Below, piece by piece: positions 1 through 6,812 of a stretch of DNA of 17,054 nucleotides. The stretch covers positions 1-17,054 of the forward strand of contig DXFV01000019.1 in assembly GCA_019114265.1 (NCBI GenBank), in the 5' to 3' direction. The notes beneath the pieces are model-generated. The model saw only the letters and a list, made by a program, of their open reading frames with translations. It did no database searches and was not told the origin of the DNA. Both the position numbers and the translations under genes were made by a program. The stretch is from Anaerofilum faecale (lineage in GTDB: Bacteria; Bacillota; Clostridia; Oscillospirales; Ruminococcaceae). How positions within the stretch are numbered: the first letter of the stretch is position 1; every line of letters begins with the position of its first letter.

Positions 1-399
1 CTGTGCGACGGCAGCGCCGTCTCCCGCACCGCCTATGCCGCCCTGTTTGCCGTCATCGGCACCACCTACGGCGCGGGCAACGGCAGCACCACCTTCACGC
101 TGCCCGACCTGCGCGGCCGGGTGGCGGCGGGTGCGAACGCATCCAACGCGCTGGCGAGCAGGGCAGGGGCCGACAGCAAACAGATCGCCCGCGCAAACCT
201 GCCCGCCGAAAAGCTGAATCTGGAGGACAACGGCACCTGGATCGTGGACAGCACCCAAACGGGCAGCGAATCCGGCAAGACGCTGCAGATGGGCACGCGG
301 TCGGGCGCAGCGCGGCTGGATACCAACACACTGGGCAGCGGCACCGCCTTCGATGTGCGGCAGGCTACCATGTATGTACACTATATCATCAAGTGCTGA
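1..399 (+). CDS. Phage tail-collar fibre protein, C-terminal part (5' end outside window)
   Basis: The reading frame is open from base 1 to the TGA at 397-399, and no start is visible, so the gene begins outside the window. The visible 132 residues open with LCDGSAVSRTAYAALFAVIG, followed by TTYGAGNGSTTFTLPDLRGR. This is the hallmark of the phage tail collar domain (PF07484), in which a CDG turn is followed by a TLPDLRGR strand. Such domains sit near the tip of tail fibres or baseplate proteins and help trimeric fibres fold and bind the host surface. The protein ends in YVHYIIKC, the usual hydrophobic Y-x-I-I-K ending of the family. It lies 13 bases before the lysozyme gene on the same strand, as expected for a tail-to-lysis transition. 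A tail-like bacteriocin would look the same here. Confidence 0.88.
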   Translation: MCDGSAVSRTAYAALFAVIGTTYGAGNGSTTFTLPDLRGRVAAGANASNALASRAGADSKQIARANLPAEKLNLEDNGTWIVDSTQTGSESGKTLQMGTRSGAARLDTNTLGSGTAFDVRQATMYVHYIIKC

Positions 400-412
400 C
401 GGGAGGGACCAT

Positions 413-1405
413 ATGATTCTGGACATATCCAAATACCAGCCGGCGGTCGATTACCGCGCGGCGGCCGCGGCGGTGGAGGGCGCGATCCTGCGCTGCGGGT
501 ACACCGGCTGGGGCGACGCCAACGAGTGCCGCCCCGACGAGTGCTTTGAACAGCACTATGCCGGGTTCAAGGCGGCGGGCGTGCCGGTGGGCGCCTACTA
601 TTACTCCGCGGCCGACACCATTGCCAAGGCGCGCGAGGAGGCCGAGTTCTGCAAGCGCGTGCTGGCGGGCAAACAGCTGGAGCTGCCGGTCTATTACGAT
701 CTGGAGGAGCCCCGCCGCATGGGCGCGCTGAGCCGCGCGCAGCTCACCGCCCAGTCCGAGGCGTGGGCCGAGGTGATGGAGGCGGCCGGGTATTTCGTGG
801 GCATCTACGCCAACACCAGCTGGTTCCGCACCAAGCTGGACCACGCCCGCCTGGCGAAAAAATACACCCTCTGGCTGGCCGACTACCGCGCCCAGCCCGA
901 CACTCAGCTCCAGCGCGACTTACACCAGTACACCAGCGCCGGACAGGTGCCGGGCATCGACGGCCCGGTGGACCTGAGCCGCATCGAGCGTGCTGATCTG
1001 CTGACGGTGGTCAAGGCGAGCGGCCGCAACGGCTGGACCAAACAGCCGGACAAGCCCTCCGCGCCCGACCCGCAGCCCCAGCCGGGCCGCACCTATACCG
1101 TGCAGCCGGGCGACAGCTGGTATCGCATCGCCGCCCGGCAGCTGGGCAGCGAAAGCCGTGTGCAGGAACTGCTGGCCGCCAACGGCGCCACTGTGGCCAC
1201 GGTGATCCATCCCGGCCAGGTCATCCGTCTGCCGGGCGAGGGGGCGGCAGCGCGCACCTACACCGTGCAGCCGGGCGACAGCTGGTGGCGCATCGCCGCC
1301 CAGCAGCTGGGCAGCGGCAGCCGGATGCAGGAGCTGGCCGCCGCCAACGGTATGGCCGTCACAGACACCATCCACCCCGGCCAGGTGCTGGCCCTGCCGG
1401 GCTGA
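413..1405 (+). CDS. Phage endolysin: GH25 muramidase with two C-terminal LysM repeats
   Basis: This 330-residue protein should cleave the MurNAc-GlcNAc bond of peptidoglycan to release phage. Residues 1-195 are a glycoside hydrolase family 25 domain. It starts MILDISKYQ with D4 and carries the DxE catalytic pair at D96/E98 in PVYYDLEEP; GIYAN and LWLADY strands follow. A Pro-rich linker (about 205-225) leads to two near-identical 50-residue LysM cell-wall-binding repeats, at 226-275 and 281-330, each starting RTYTVQPGDSW. I chose ATG 413 because GGGAGG lies at 401-406 and the family begins right at the first strand; an in-frame ATG at 353 would overlap the tail gene. There is no signal peptide, so export must use the holin encoded two genes downstream. 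Confidence 0.94.
   Translation: MILDISKYQPAVDYRAAAAAVEGAILRCGYTGWGDANECRPDECFEQHYAGFKAAGVPVGAYYYSAADTIAKAREEAEFCKRVLAGKQLELPVYYDLEEPRRMGALSRAQLTAQSEAWAEVMEAAGYFVGIYANTSWFRTKLDHARLAKKYTLWLADYRAQPDTQLQRDLHQYTSAGQVPGIDGPVDLSRIERADLLTVVKASGRNGWTKQPDKPSAPDPQPQPGRTYTVQPGDSWYRIAARQLGSESRVQELLAANGATVATVIHPGQVIRLPGEGAAARTYTVQPGDSWWRIAAQQLGSGSRMQELAAANGMAVTDTIHPGQVLALPG
1088..1402 (+). repeat. Tandem LysM-coding repeat (two 150-base units, 165-base period)
   Basis: Units at 1088-1237 and 1253-1402 are joined by a 15-base spacer. They are highly similar in DNA as well as protein, especially over the first 45 bases of each unit. This points to a fairly recent in-gene duplication that doubled the wall-binding module of the lysin. 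Confidence 0.9.
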
Positions 1406-1419
1406 AAGGGGGGGCGGGG

Positions 1420-1632
1420 ATGGAATTTGACAGTGGATTCTGGATGCAGGTGCTGGTATATGCCGTGTCGTTCGGCATATTTTATGGTAATGTGATGGTG
1501 CGGCTGAAGGCGCTGGAGCGCAAGATGGACCAGCACAACAACGTCATCGCCCGCACCTACAAGCTGGAGGAAAGCTGCAAAAGCGCCCACCACCGCATCG
1601 ACGAGCTGCGCGGCGAGCTGGAGCGCGGATAA
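1420..1632 (+). CDS. Small phage membrane/coiled-coil protein of the lysis cassette
   Basis: This 70-residue protein has one hydrophobic segment (about residues 7-28, WMQVLVYAVSFGIFYGNV) followed by a charged helix (29-70) with heptad-like leucines and one cysteine (C53). It therefore looks like a membrane-tethered coiled coil. It starts at ATG 1420, 14 bases after the lysozyme stop, behind a G-rich ribosome site, and ends 10 bases before the holin. Small proteins of this shape often lie between lysin and holin in Firmicutes phages, and some act as holin partners. The XhlA family has a similar size, but its coiled coil precedes the membrane segment, whereas here the order is reversed, so I do not assign it. 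The gene is probably real given its spacing and codon use; its role is inferred from position only. Confidence 0.72.
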   Translation: MEFDSGFWMQVLVYAVSFGIFYGNVMVRLKALERKMDQHNNVIARTYKLEESCKSAHHRIDELRGELERG

Positions 1633-1642
1633 GGAGGACACA

Positions 1643-1933
1643 ATGCAATTGAACGACTACATCCGTCCGGAATTGCTGGTGCTGGTGCCGGTGCTGTATC
1701 TGGTGGGCATGGGGGCCAAGAAGAGCCGCCGCATCGACGACCGCAACATCCCGGCGCTGCTGGGGCTGGTGGGCATCGTGCTGGCGGCGGTGTATATGGC
1801 GGCCGCCATCGGGCCGGTGAACACCGCCAGCGTGCTGCAGAGCACCTTTGCCGCCGTCACCCAGGGCGTGCTGTGTGCAGGGGCGGCCGTCTTTTTCAAC
1901 CAGATGGCCAAGCAGAGCAAAAAGCCGGAATAG
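1643..1933 (+). CDS. Phage holin (Hol44-like, phage_holin_5_2 type)
   Basis: This 96-residue protein has three hydrophobic segments (about 10-25, 36-56 and 68-88) separated by a basic loop, KKSRRIDDRN, and ends in a charged tail. The opening INDYIRPELL-like stretch (here LNDYIRPELLVLVPVLYLVG), the GMGAKKS turn and the second helix beginning IPALLG fit the superfamily V holins (PF16079, Hol44 of phage phiAG8/Oenococcus type) as I remember them. Holins form membrane lesions at a set time and let the lysin reach the wall. The start ATG 1643 follows AAGGAGG that overlaps the stop of the preceding gene. It is the last phage gene before a strong terminator. Confidence 0.85.
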   Translation: MQLNDYIRPELLVLVPVLYLVGMGAKKSRRIDDRNIPALLGLVGIVLAAVYMAAAIGPVNTASVLQSTFAAVTQGVLCAGAAVFFNQMAKQSKKPE

Positions 1934-1940
1934 ACAAAAA

Positions 1941-1986
1941 CCGCCGCGCGGCAGGGGGCAGTTCCCCGCCGTGCGGCGGCTTTTTT
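1941..1986. terminator. Bidirectional rho-independent terminator after the holin
   Basis: A 12-base stem (CCGCCGCGCGGC at 1941-1952 with GCCGTGCGGCGG at 1968-1979, one G-U) is followed by TTTTTT on the plus strand and preceded by an A-run at 1936-1940. It can therefore stop both the phage lysis transcript and the minus-strand gene ending at 2026. Confidence 0.9.
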
Positions 1987-2025
1987 GCGTTGTGCGGCGA
2001 AGGCGGATGTTTCGTCTTTGCAAAG

Positions 2026-2382
2026 TCATCCCTTTTCCCCGATTTCCGGGATCAGGATGCCGTAGAGGCGGGCGAAGTCCTCCATTCCCTGCAGCACCTC
2101 CTGCTGGGAGAAATCCCCCTGTTTCAGCTCTTTCGGCGAAAGTTCGGCCAGTGCGCGGTAGAACCACAGGCCGGTAAACAGCACCGGCAGATTGCAGGGG
2201 TCTGCCATGCGGAACAGCTCGTCCTCGGCCTCGCCGTAGGCGCCGCGCGCCAGCAGGGAGCGCAGGCGTTCCATCAGCTCGTCGTTCTGGGAGGTGTGTT
2301 GTCCCTGCATCAGAAGCACCACGAACTGCGTCATCATCTGGATCTGCATCATCACCCAGTCGTGCCGGTAGATCATGTGCAT
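2026..2382 (-). CDS. DUF6483-like small protein of unknown function
   Basis: This 118-residue soluble protein begins MHMIYRHDWVMMQIQMMTQF and has a long amphipathic, methionine-rich first helix, then a helical body (ERLRSLLARGAYGEAEDELF) resembling a tetratricopeptide-like hairpin. The N-terminal pattern 'hydrophobic, D-W/Y-V/L-M-x-Q-I-x-M' matches my memory of the DUF6483 family of Clostridia; no function is known to me. It is preceded on the minus strand by AAGGAAGAG. Two starts are possible, ATG 2382 and ATG 2376; the inner one (MIYRHDW) has the more usual ribosome-site distance. It has its own promoter, divergent from the AI-2E permease gene, and shares the phage terminator. It is either the first host gene past the prophage or a phage cargo gene. 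Confidence 0.6.
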   Translation of the reverse strand: MHMIYRHDWVMMQIQMMTQFVVLLMQGQHTSQNDELMERLRSLLARGAYGEAEDELFRMADPCNLPVLFTGLWFYRALAELSPKELKQGDFSQQEVLQGMEDFARLYGILIPEIGEKG

Positions 2383-2399
2383 CTCTTCCTTTCCGTTCT

Positions 2400-2428
2400 A
2401 CTGTAACAAAAAGTATGGAAAATTGCAA
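2400..2428 (-). promoter_or_regulatory. Minus-strand promoter of the DUF6483-like gene
   Basis: Read on the minus strand, TTGCAA (2423-2428) and TACAGT (2400-2405) are separated by exactly 17 bases of AT-rich DNA, 18 bases upstream of the start at 2382. This is a good housekeeping-sigma match in an otherwise GC-rich region. Confidence 0.65.
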
Positions 2429-2463
2429 ATCCCTGTAAAGATATGGCGCAGCAGCGTGCAGGC

Positions 2464-2472
2464 TGGTATAAT
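2464..2472 (+). promoter_or_regulatory. Extended -10 promoter of the AI-2E permease gene
   Basis: TGGTATAAT is a perfect extended -10 element, 35 bases before ATG 2508. At the usual spacing the -35 region (TGGCGC at 2444) is poor, which fits extended -10 promoters that do not need a strong -35. Confidence 0.65.
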
Positions 2473-2507
2473 AAAACCAACGATCTGTGAAAGGCGGGAC
2501 CCCCCTG

Positions 2508-3677
2508 ATGGAAAAACATTATCGCTGGCTGCGGGGCCGACGCACGCTGGCCAATCTGTTTGTGGTGCTGACCGGCATCGCGTTCTACATGTTCCTGGCC
2601 AATTTTTCCGCGGTGTGCCGGGCCGCCGGCGGCGTGGTGGGCGTGCTGTCGCCCTTCGTGGCCGGATTTGCCATCGCCTACCTGCTCAACATCCCCATGC
2701 GCTGGCTGGAGGACCGGGTGTTTGCCCGGATGCGGTATCGCCGGGTGCTGTCCATCACGGCGACCTACCTGGTGGCCGCCGTGCTGCTGAGCGTGCTGCT
2801 GGGGTCGGTGGTGCCGCAGGTGATCCAGAGCGTGCGGGACCTCATCAACAACGCGGAGCTCTATCTCACCAACCTCAATGCCCTGATGCTGTGGATGGCC
2901 GACCGGTTCCAGATCCCCAAAGAGGACCTGCAGCCGCTGTTCTGGTCCTACCGAGACATCGTGGACAAGGCGGCCGACATGCTGACGGTGGCGCTGCCGC
3001 ATGTGGTGAACTTCGGCGTGGCGCTGGGCAACGGCCTTGTCACCGCGCTCACCGCGCTGATCTGCTCGGTGTATATGCTGGCCAGCCGCGACCGTCTGCT
3101 GGGCCAGATCCGCAAGGTGCTGTACGCCTGCATGCCCACCCCCCGCGCCCGCCGCGTGCTGGAGATCAGCCGCAAGGCCAACGGTGTGTTTGCCGGGTTC
3201 ATCGGCGGCAAGATCATCGACAGCGCCATCATCGGGGTGCTGTGCTTCATCGGCATGAGCCTGCTGCATATGCAGTATGCGGTGCTCATCAGCGTGATCG
3301 TGGGCGTGACCAACGTCATCCCCTTTTTCGGGCCGTTCATCGGCGCCATCCCCAGCATCATGATCCTGCTGATCGTCGATCCCTGGAGCGCGCTGAAATT
3401 CGCCGTCTTTGTGCTGGCGCTGCAGCAGTTCGACGGCAACATCCTCGGCCCCAAGATCCTGGGCGACAGCACCGGCCTTTCGGCCATCTGGGTGCTGGTG
3501 GCCATCGTCGTGGGCGGCGGCCTGTTCGGGTTCCCCGGCATGGTGCTGGGCGTGCCCGCCTTCGCGGTGCTCTATTCGCTGGCCGGCGACTGGCTGGCGG
3601 CAAAGCTGAAGCAGCGCGGCCTGGACGCGAACGGCGACCCGCTGGTCCCCGAAGCGAGCGTGGAACAGACGGAATAA
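2508..3677 (+). CDS. AI-2E family membrane permease (PF01594)
   Basis: This 389-residue polytopic protein has hydrophobic helices near 14-34, 41-62, 81-103, 160-192, 226-250, 256-290, 296-308 and 325-365. Between about 104 and 158 lies the soluble helical region typical of the family. Family signatures are visible: GGKIIDSAIIG (233-243), TNVIPFFGPFIGAIPS (268-283), and the C-terminal FDGNILGPKILGDSTGLS (308-324) followed by a GGGLFGFPGMVLGVP stretch. Members include the E. coli TqsA/YdgG exporter, and others exchange small ions or metabolites; the substrate here cannot be told. I prefer ATG 2508, with AAAGGCGG at 2490-2497 as ribosome site, over an in-frame GTG at 2487. Length is normal for the family. 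It is monocistronic, ending before a converging gene and a shared terminator. Confidence 0.93.
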   Translation: MEKHYRWLRGRRTLANLFVVLTGIAFYMFLANFSAVCRAAGGVVGVLSPFVAGFAIAYLLNIPMRWLEDRVFARMRYRRVLSITATYLVAAVLLSVLLGSVVPQVIQSVRDLINNAELYLTNLNALMLWMADRFQIPKEDLQPLFWSYRDIVDKAADMLTVALPHVVNFGVALGNGLVTALTALICSVYMLASRDRLLGQIRKVLYACMPTPRARRVLEISRKANGVFAGFIGGKIIDSAIIGVLCFIGMSLLHMQYAVLISVIVGVTNVIPFFGPFIGAIPSIMILLIVDPWSALKFAVFVLALQQFDGNILGPKILGDSTGLSAIWVLVAIVVGGGLFGFPGMVLGVPAFAVLYSLAGDWLAAKLKQRGLDANGDPLVPEASVEQTE

Positions 3678-3710
3678 GCAGCGGACCGGCGGGCTCTGTG
3701 GGGTGGGGGC

Positions 3711-3764
3711 AGATTCGACCTCATCCGCCCCCTTCGGGGGCACCTTCCCCTGGCCAGGGGAAGG
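3711..3764 (+). repeat. Dispersed double-hairpin repeat, copy 1
   Basis: A 16-base box (AGATTCGACCTCATCC, 3711-3726) is followed directly by hairpin 1 (GCCCCC-TTC-GGGGGC, 3727-3741) and hairpin 2, a perfect 22-base palindrome at 3743-3764 built from CCTTCCCCTGG and its complement. The box recurs, inverted, at 10309-10324 with one mismatch. I recall similar 'ACCTCATCCG...CCTTCCCC...GGGGAAGG' units scattered through Oscillospiraceae genomes; that is memory, not a search result. Confidence 0.75.
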
Positions 3765-3768
3765 CTTT

Positions 3769-3785
3769 CGGTTTTTGCAAAACCG
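3769..3785. other. Small perfect hairpin CGGTTTT-TGC-AAAACCG
   Basis: A 7-base stem with a 3-base loop lies 4 bases after the dispersed repeat and 17 bases before the A-rich arm of the next terminator. It may be a weak terminator for the permease transcript or the outer edge of the repeat element. Confidence 0.5.
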
Positions 3786-3801
3786 TGCAAAAGTATCGCC
3801 C

Positions 3802-3857
3802 CAAAAACAAACGGCCCGCGGCCTTTCTCACAGGGAGAAGGCCGCGGGCCGTTTTTG
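3802..3857. terminator. Bidirectional terminator between convergent genes
   Basis: A perfect 14-base stem (CGGCCCGCGGCCTT at 3812-3825 with its complement at 3838-3851) has a 12-base loop. TTTTTG follows on the plus strand, and the matching A-run at 3803-3807 gives a T-run on the minus strand. It ends both the permease gene and the aldo/keto reductase gene, whose stop lies at 3861-3863. Confidence 0.93.
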
Positions 3858-3860
3858 TCG

Positions 3861-4979
3861 TTATTTCACCAGTTCGCAGATCTCCTGCATGTGGGTGGGG
3901 ATGGCGATGCTCTGCGGACATTTGTCCAGACACTGCCCGCAGGCCACACAGGCGGCGGGCCCGCCCTCCAGATCGCCCACGGCGTTTTTCAGGCTCTCGG
4001 CCGAATGGCTGAAGGCGTATTTGTGGTTGTACAGCCGGAACACGTCCGGGATGGCCACTCCCATCGGGCAGGGCAGGCAGTAGCGGCAGCCGGTGCAGGG
4101 GATGGTGCGGGCCTTGCGGTATTCGGCCAGCGCGGCGTCCAGCGCCTCCTTCTCGGCGTCCGACAGCGGGGTGAACGCCTCCATCGTGGACAGGTTGTCC
4201 TCCAGCTGCTCGGGGGTGGACATGCCGCTCAGTACGCACAGCACGCCCGGCAGCCCCGCCGCAAACCGGATGGCCCAGCTGGCGATGCTGCGGTCCGGGG
4301 CGGCGCTGCGCAGGATGGCGTTCGCCTCGGGACACAGGTCGGCCAGCGCGCCGCCGCGCACCGGCTCCATGATCATGCACTGCAGTCCGGCCTCGGTGAT
4401 GAGGCGGTACTGGGTCTTGGCGTCCTGCAGCTCCCAGTCCAGATAGTTCAGCTGGATCTGCACGAAGTCCCACTCGTGGGCCTTGAGGACGGTTTCCAGC
4501 AGGGGCACGTCGCCGTGGTAGGAGAAGCCCAGCCGCCGGATCTTGCCCTCCGCCTTTTTCCGGGCCAGGAAGTTGTACACCTCCAGCTCCTCGTATCTGT
4601 CCCAGTTGGAGTTCTGCACCGAGTGCAGCAGGTAGAAGTCGAAATAGTCCACGCCGCATTTCTCCAGCTGGCGGCTGAACACCTTCTCGCGGTCCTCCTT
4701 GCTCTCCAGCGCCCAGGCGGGCATCTTGTCGGCCAGAAAGAAGCTCTCGCGCGGGTAGTCCTGCAGGGCTTTGCCGATGAACAGCTCGCTCTCGCCGCCG
4801 TGGTAGGCCCAGGCGGTGTCGAAATAGCGGATGCCGCGCTGCCAGGCGGTGTCCACCATCGCCTTGGCGGCGGCGTAGTCGATGCCCTCGCTGGAGGGGT
4901 CGGGCTTGGGCAGGCGCATGCAGCCCAGGCCCAGCAGCGATACCTCGGCGCCGGTCTTGTTGTGGATGCGGTATTGCAT
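3861..4979 (-). CDS. Aldo/keto reductase with C-terminal 2x[4Fe-4S] ferredoxin domain
   Basis: This 372-residue enzyme has an aldo/keto reductase barrel (about 1-285) followed by an iron-sulfur domain (290-365), the architecture of COG1453. The catalytic tetrad is present: D54 and Y59 (YFDTAWAYHGGESE), K85 (LADKMP) and H119 (LLHSV). Two clusters are predicted from C295/C298/C301/C304 (CTGCRYCLPCP) and C344/C347/C350/C354 (CVACGQCLDKCP). The domain pairing implies electron exchange between a nicotinamide cofactor and a ferredoxin-like centre; the substrate is unknown. ATG 4979 is preceded on the minus strand by AAAAGGAG at good distance. The gene lies 34 bases after a minus-strand membrane-protein gene and is probably co-transcribed with it. 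Such enzymes are common in anaerobes. Confidence 0.93.
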   Translation of the reverse strand: MQYRIHNKTGAEVSLLGLGCMRLPKPDPSSEGIDYAAAKAMVDTAWQRGIRYFDTAWAYHGGESELFIGKALQDYPRESFFLADKMPAWALESKEDREKVFSRQLEKCGVDYFDFYLLHSVQNSNWDRYEELEVYNFLARKKAEGKIRRLGFSYHGDVPLLETVLKAHEWDFVQIQLNYLDWELQDAKTQYRLITEAGLQCMIMEPVRGGALADLCPEANAILRSAAPDRSIASWAIRFAAGLPGVLCVLSGMSTPEQLEDNLSTMEAFTPLSDAEKEALDAALAEYRKARTIPCTGCRYCLPCPMGVAIPDVFRLYNHKYAFSHSAESLKNAVGDLEGGPAACVACGQCLDKCPQSIAIPTHMQEICELVK

Positions 4980-5013
4980 ACGGAACGCTCCTTTTCTCTT
5001 TATGTGGTGTGCT

Positions 5014-6660
5014 TTATTTCTGGGTGAATTCCAGATTGTCGAAGCTGGCCGCCTCCTGGCTGCCGCCATCCTGCAGATAGGCCGTCAGCTGCACCCTGTC
5101 GCCTTCGCGGGTGAGCGCCAGTTCGTCCGACAGGCTGCCCTGGATGGTGAACAGCTGGTTGGGATGCTCGTCCAGCACCAGGTAGTAGGTGGTGCCGGAG
5201 GTGGAGAACTCGCTGCCGATGCGGGCAACCGTGCCGGCGACGGTGCTCAGATCGGTGTTGGTGCTGCCCACGTCCTGGCCGCCGGGGCTGGCGCTGAGCG
5301 CCTTGTCGTAGTCGAGCCTTGCGTCCTGGATGGTGTCGCCCACGCCCACCGTCTGGTAGTCCTGCACCGACACATAGGCGTACTGCTTGATGAGCCCCTC
5401 GTTGTCCTTCAGGGTCATGAAGTAGGTGGGCAGGCCGTTCAGGTTCACCACCAGCGGGAAGGCGGCCGTGTAGCCGTACTGCTGCACCGCGCCCTCGGCC
5501 GACCGCTGGGCCGCGCTCTCGGTGGCGCCGCTGATGCGGTAGAGCCGCGGCTCCTTGGTGACCATGTCCACCATCACGAGGCCGATCGAGCTCTGGTCGC
5601 CGCCCACACTGGTGAGACCGGTGTACAGGTAGCAGTTGCCGTCGTTGTACAGCAGGGCGCTGCCCTCGCTGGTGCGGAACTTGTCGCGGTCGCTGAAGTT
5701 CAGGTAGCCGTGCACATACTCGCCCTGGTTGTTCAGCTGGGTTATGATGAAGCTCTCGGGCTGCACGCGGTCCACCCAGGCGGGCAGCTCGTCGATGGTA
5801 TAGCGGGTGCTCTCGCCGGTCTCGCAGTCCAGCACGATGGCGCCGGTCGCCTCGGGCAGCGCAAAGCCGCGCAGGTTCCTGTAGGTGGTGATGACCCAGA
5901 ACGGGCGGCCGGTGTCGTCCAGTTCAAAGCTGTAGTCGGTGATGCCGGTGAAGGGGGCGGCCGTGAAGCGGGTGTAGAAGAACAGGTCCTGCCAGAGATA
6001 GGCGCCCGGCTGGTATTTGATGCGGTAGTCCTCCACATAGGCAACGTCCTGCGGGTTGGTGGCCGACACCGTCACATAGCCCGGGCTGCCGCCCATGTTG
6101 GTGAGCCATTTGAAAAAGCCCGAGTGCTGGGTGGGGACCGCCCACAGCAGCTGCCCGTCCACCTGCTGGAGGGTGGGCTCGCCCAGCACCACCTGGCTGC
6201 CCAGGCTGGGCCGCTCGCCCAGCTTTTTGTCGGCCAGCTTGCGGGCCATGTCCTCGTCCACGATGGGCAGCTGGTCGGTGTTGACGGTGTCGAAGTCGGC
6301 GGCGAAGTCCATCTCGGTCAGCTCGGGCATCTGGGTGCGGTAGGCGCGCACCTGGAACAGCACCGACGAACCGATGCTCACCGCGAAGAACAGCCCCCAC
6401 AGCACCGCCAGCGTCACCAGCGGCCAGCGGCGGAAGTGGGCGCTGCGCACGAATTCCACGCTGCGCGCGCTGCCGCTGGACACCACGACGAACCGGCCGA
6501 TGCTGTCCAGCGTGAACACCAGAAAGACGGCGGTGAACAGCACGCAGTACATGAAGGCGGATTCGGGGTACAGCGGGTTGAGGTTCATGTGGTTGAAAAG
6601 CACATACCCGGCGAAGATCACAAAGATCAGCGCCAGCACTTTGGGTTTCCAATGTTTCAT
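5014..6660 (-). CDS. Membrane-anchored extracytoplasmic protein of unknown function
   Basis: This 548-residue protein has three N-terminal hydrophobic helices (about 7-23, 37-55 and 78-100) and then a roughly 445-residue, mostly hydrophilic region without further membrane spans, which would face outward if the third helix exits the membrane. The outer part is rich in beta-strand-like, aromatic-rich segments (GYVTVSATNPQDVAYVEDYR, YLWQDLFFYTRF). Its last 85 residues (VAGTVARIGSEFSTSGTTYY onward) look like a small OB-like barrel. I do not recognise a characterised family and assign no function. ATG 6660 is preceded by AGAGGGAT, a modest ribosome site, and no earlier in-frame start fits. It leads a probable two-gene operon with the aldo/keto reductase and is divergent from the lipoprotein/two-component operon. 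Confidence 0.85.
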   Translation of the reverse strand: MKHWKPKVLALIFVIFAGYVLFNHMNLNPLYPESAFMYCVLFTAVFLVFTLDSIGRFVVVSSGSARSVEFVRSAHFRRWPLVTLAVLWGLFFAVSIGSSVLFQVRAYRTQMPELTEMDFAADFDTVNTDQLPIVDEDMARKLADKKLGERPSLGSQVVLGEPTLQQVDGQLLWAVPTQHSGFFKWLTNMGGSPGYVTVSATNPQDVAYVEDYRIKYQPGAYLWQDLFFYTRFTAAPFTGITDYSFELDDTGRPFWVITTYRNLRGFALPEATGAIVLDCETGESTRYTIDELPAWVDRVQPESFIITQLNNQGEYVHGYLNFSDRDKFRTSEGSALLYNDGNCYLYTGLTSVGGDQSSIGLVMVDMVTKEPRLYRISGATESAAQRSAEGAVQQYGYTAAFPLVVNLNGLPTYFMTLKDNEGLIKQYAYVSVQDYQTVGVGDTIQDARLDYDKALSASPGGQDVGSTNTDLSTVAGTVARIGSEFSTSGTTYYLVLDEHPNQLFTIQGSLSDELALTREGDRVQLTAYLQDGGSQEAASFDNLEFTQK

Positions 6661-6735
6661 AACGATCCCTCTCTTAACTGCAAGGGAGGCCGGACGGCCC
6701 GGCTTCCCGGATGCGCCCGCTTGGGGCGTACCCTT

Positions 6736-6741
6736 ATTATA
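6736..6741 (-). promoter_or_regulatory. Minus-strand -10 box of the membrane-protein operon
   Basis: A perfect TATAAT on the minus strand (6741 to 6736) lies 75 bases upstream of ATG 6660. The -35 region at normal spacing (TTTTCG, 6759-6764) is weak, so an activator may be needed or the real -35 spacing may differ. Confidence 0.5.
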
Positions 6742-6782
6742 CACGACAACCGCCCGCGCGAAAAGGGGAAACAGAATGCAGG

Positions 6783-6812
6783 TTGCACAAAAGATGGACG
6801 TTGTGGTACAAT
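6783..6812 (+). promoter_or_regulatory. Promoter of the lipoprotein/two-component operon
   Basis: TTGCAC (6783-6788) and TACAAT (6807-6812) are 18 bases apart, and a TGG precedes the -10. The -10 is 34 bases upstream of ATG 6847, and AAAGGGGGG serves as ribosome site. It faces away from the TATAAT at 6736-6741, leaving about 40 bases between the two core promoters. Confidence 0.75.

Noticed and set aside
353..412. Longer start for the GH25 lysin at 353
   Set aside because: It overlaps the tail gene, and the extra residues are not part of the GH25 fold; ATG 413 has GGGAGG upstream.
1420..1632. Spanin-like role for the small membrane/coiled-coil protein
   Set aside because: Spanins disrupt outer membranes, and every other sign in the window points to a Gram-positive host.
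2373..3743. Long minus-strand frame opposite the AI-2E permease, and similar antisense frames opposite recA, rimO and the lipoprotein
   Set aside because: The translations are compositionally skewed (H/Q/G-rich) with no recognisable motifs, and each opposes a conserved gene.
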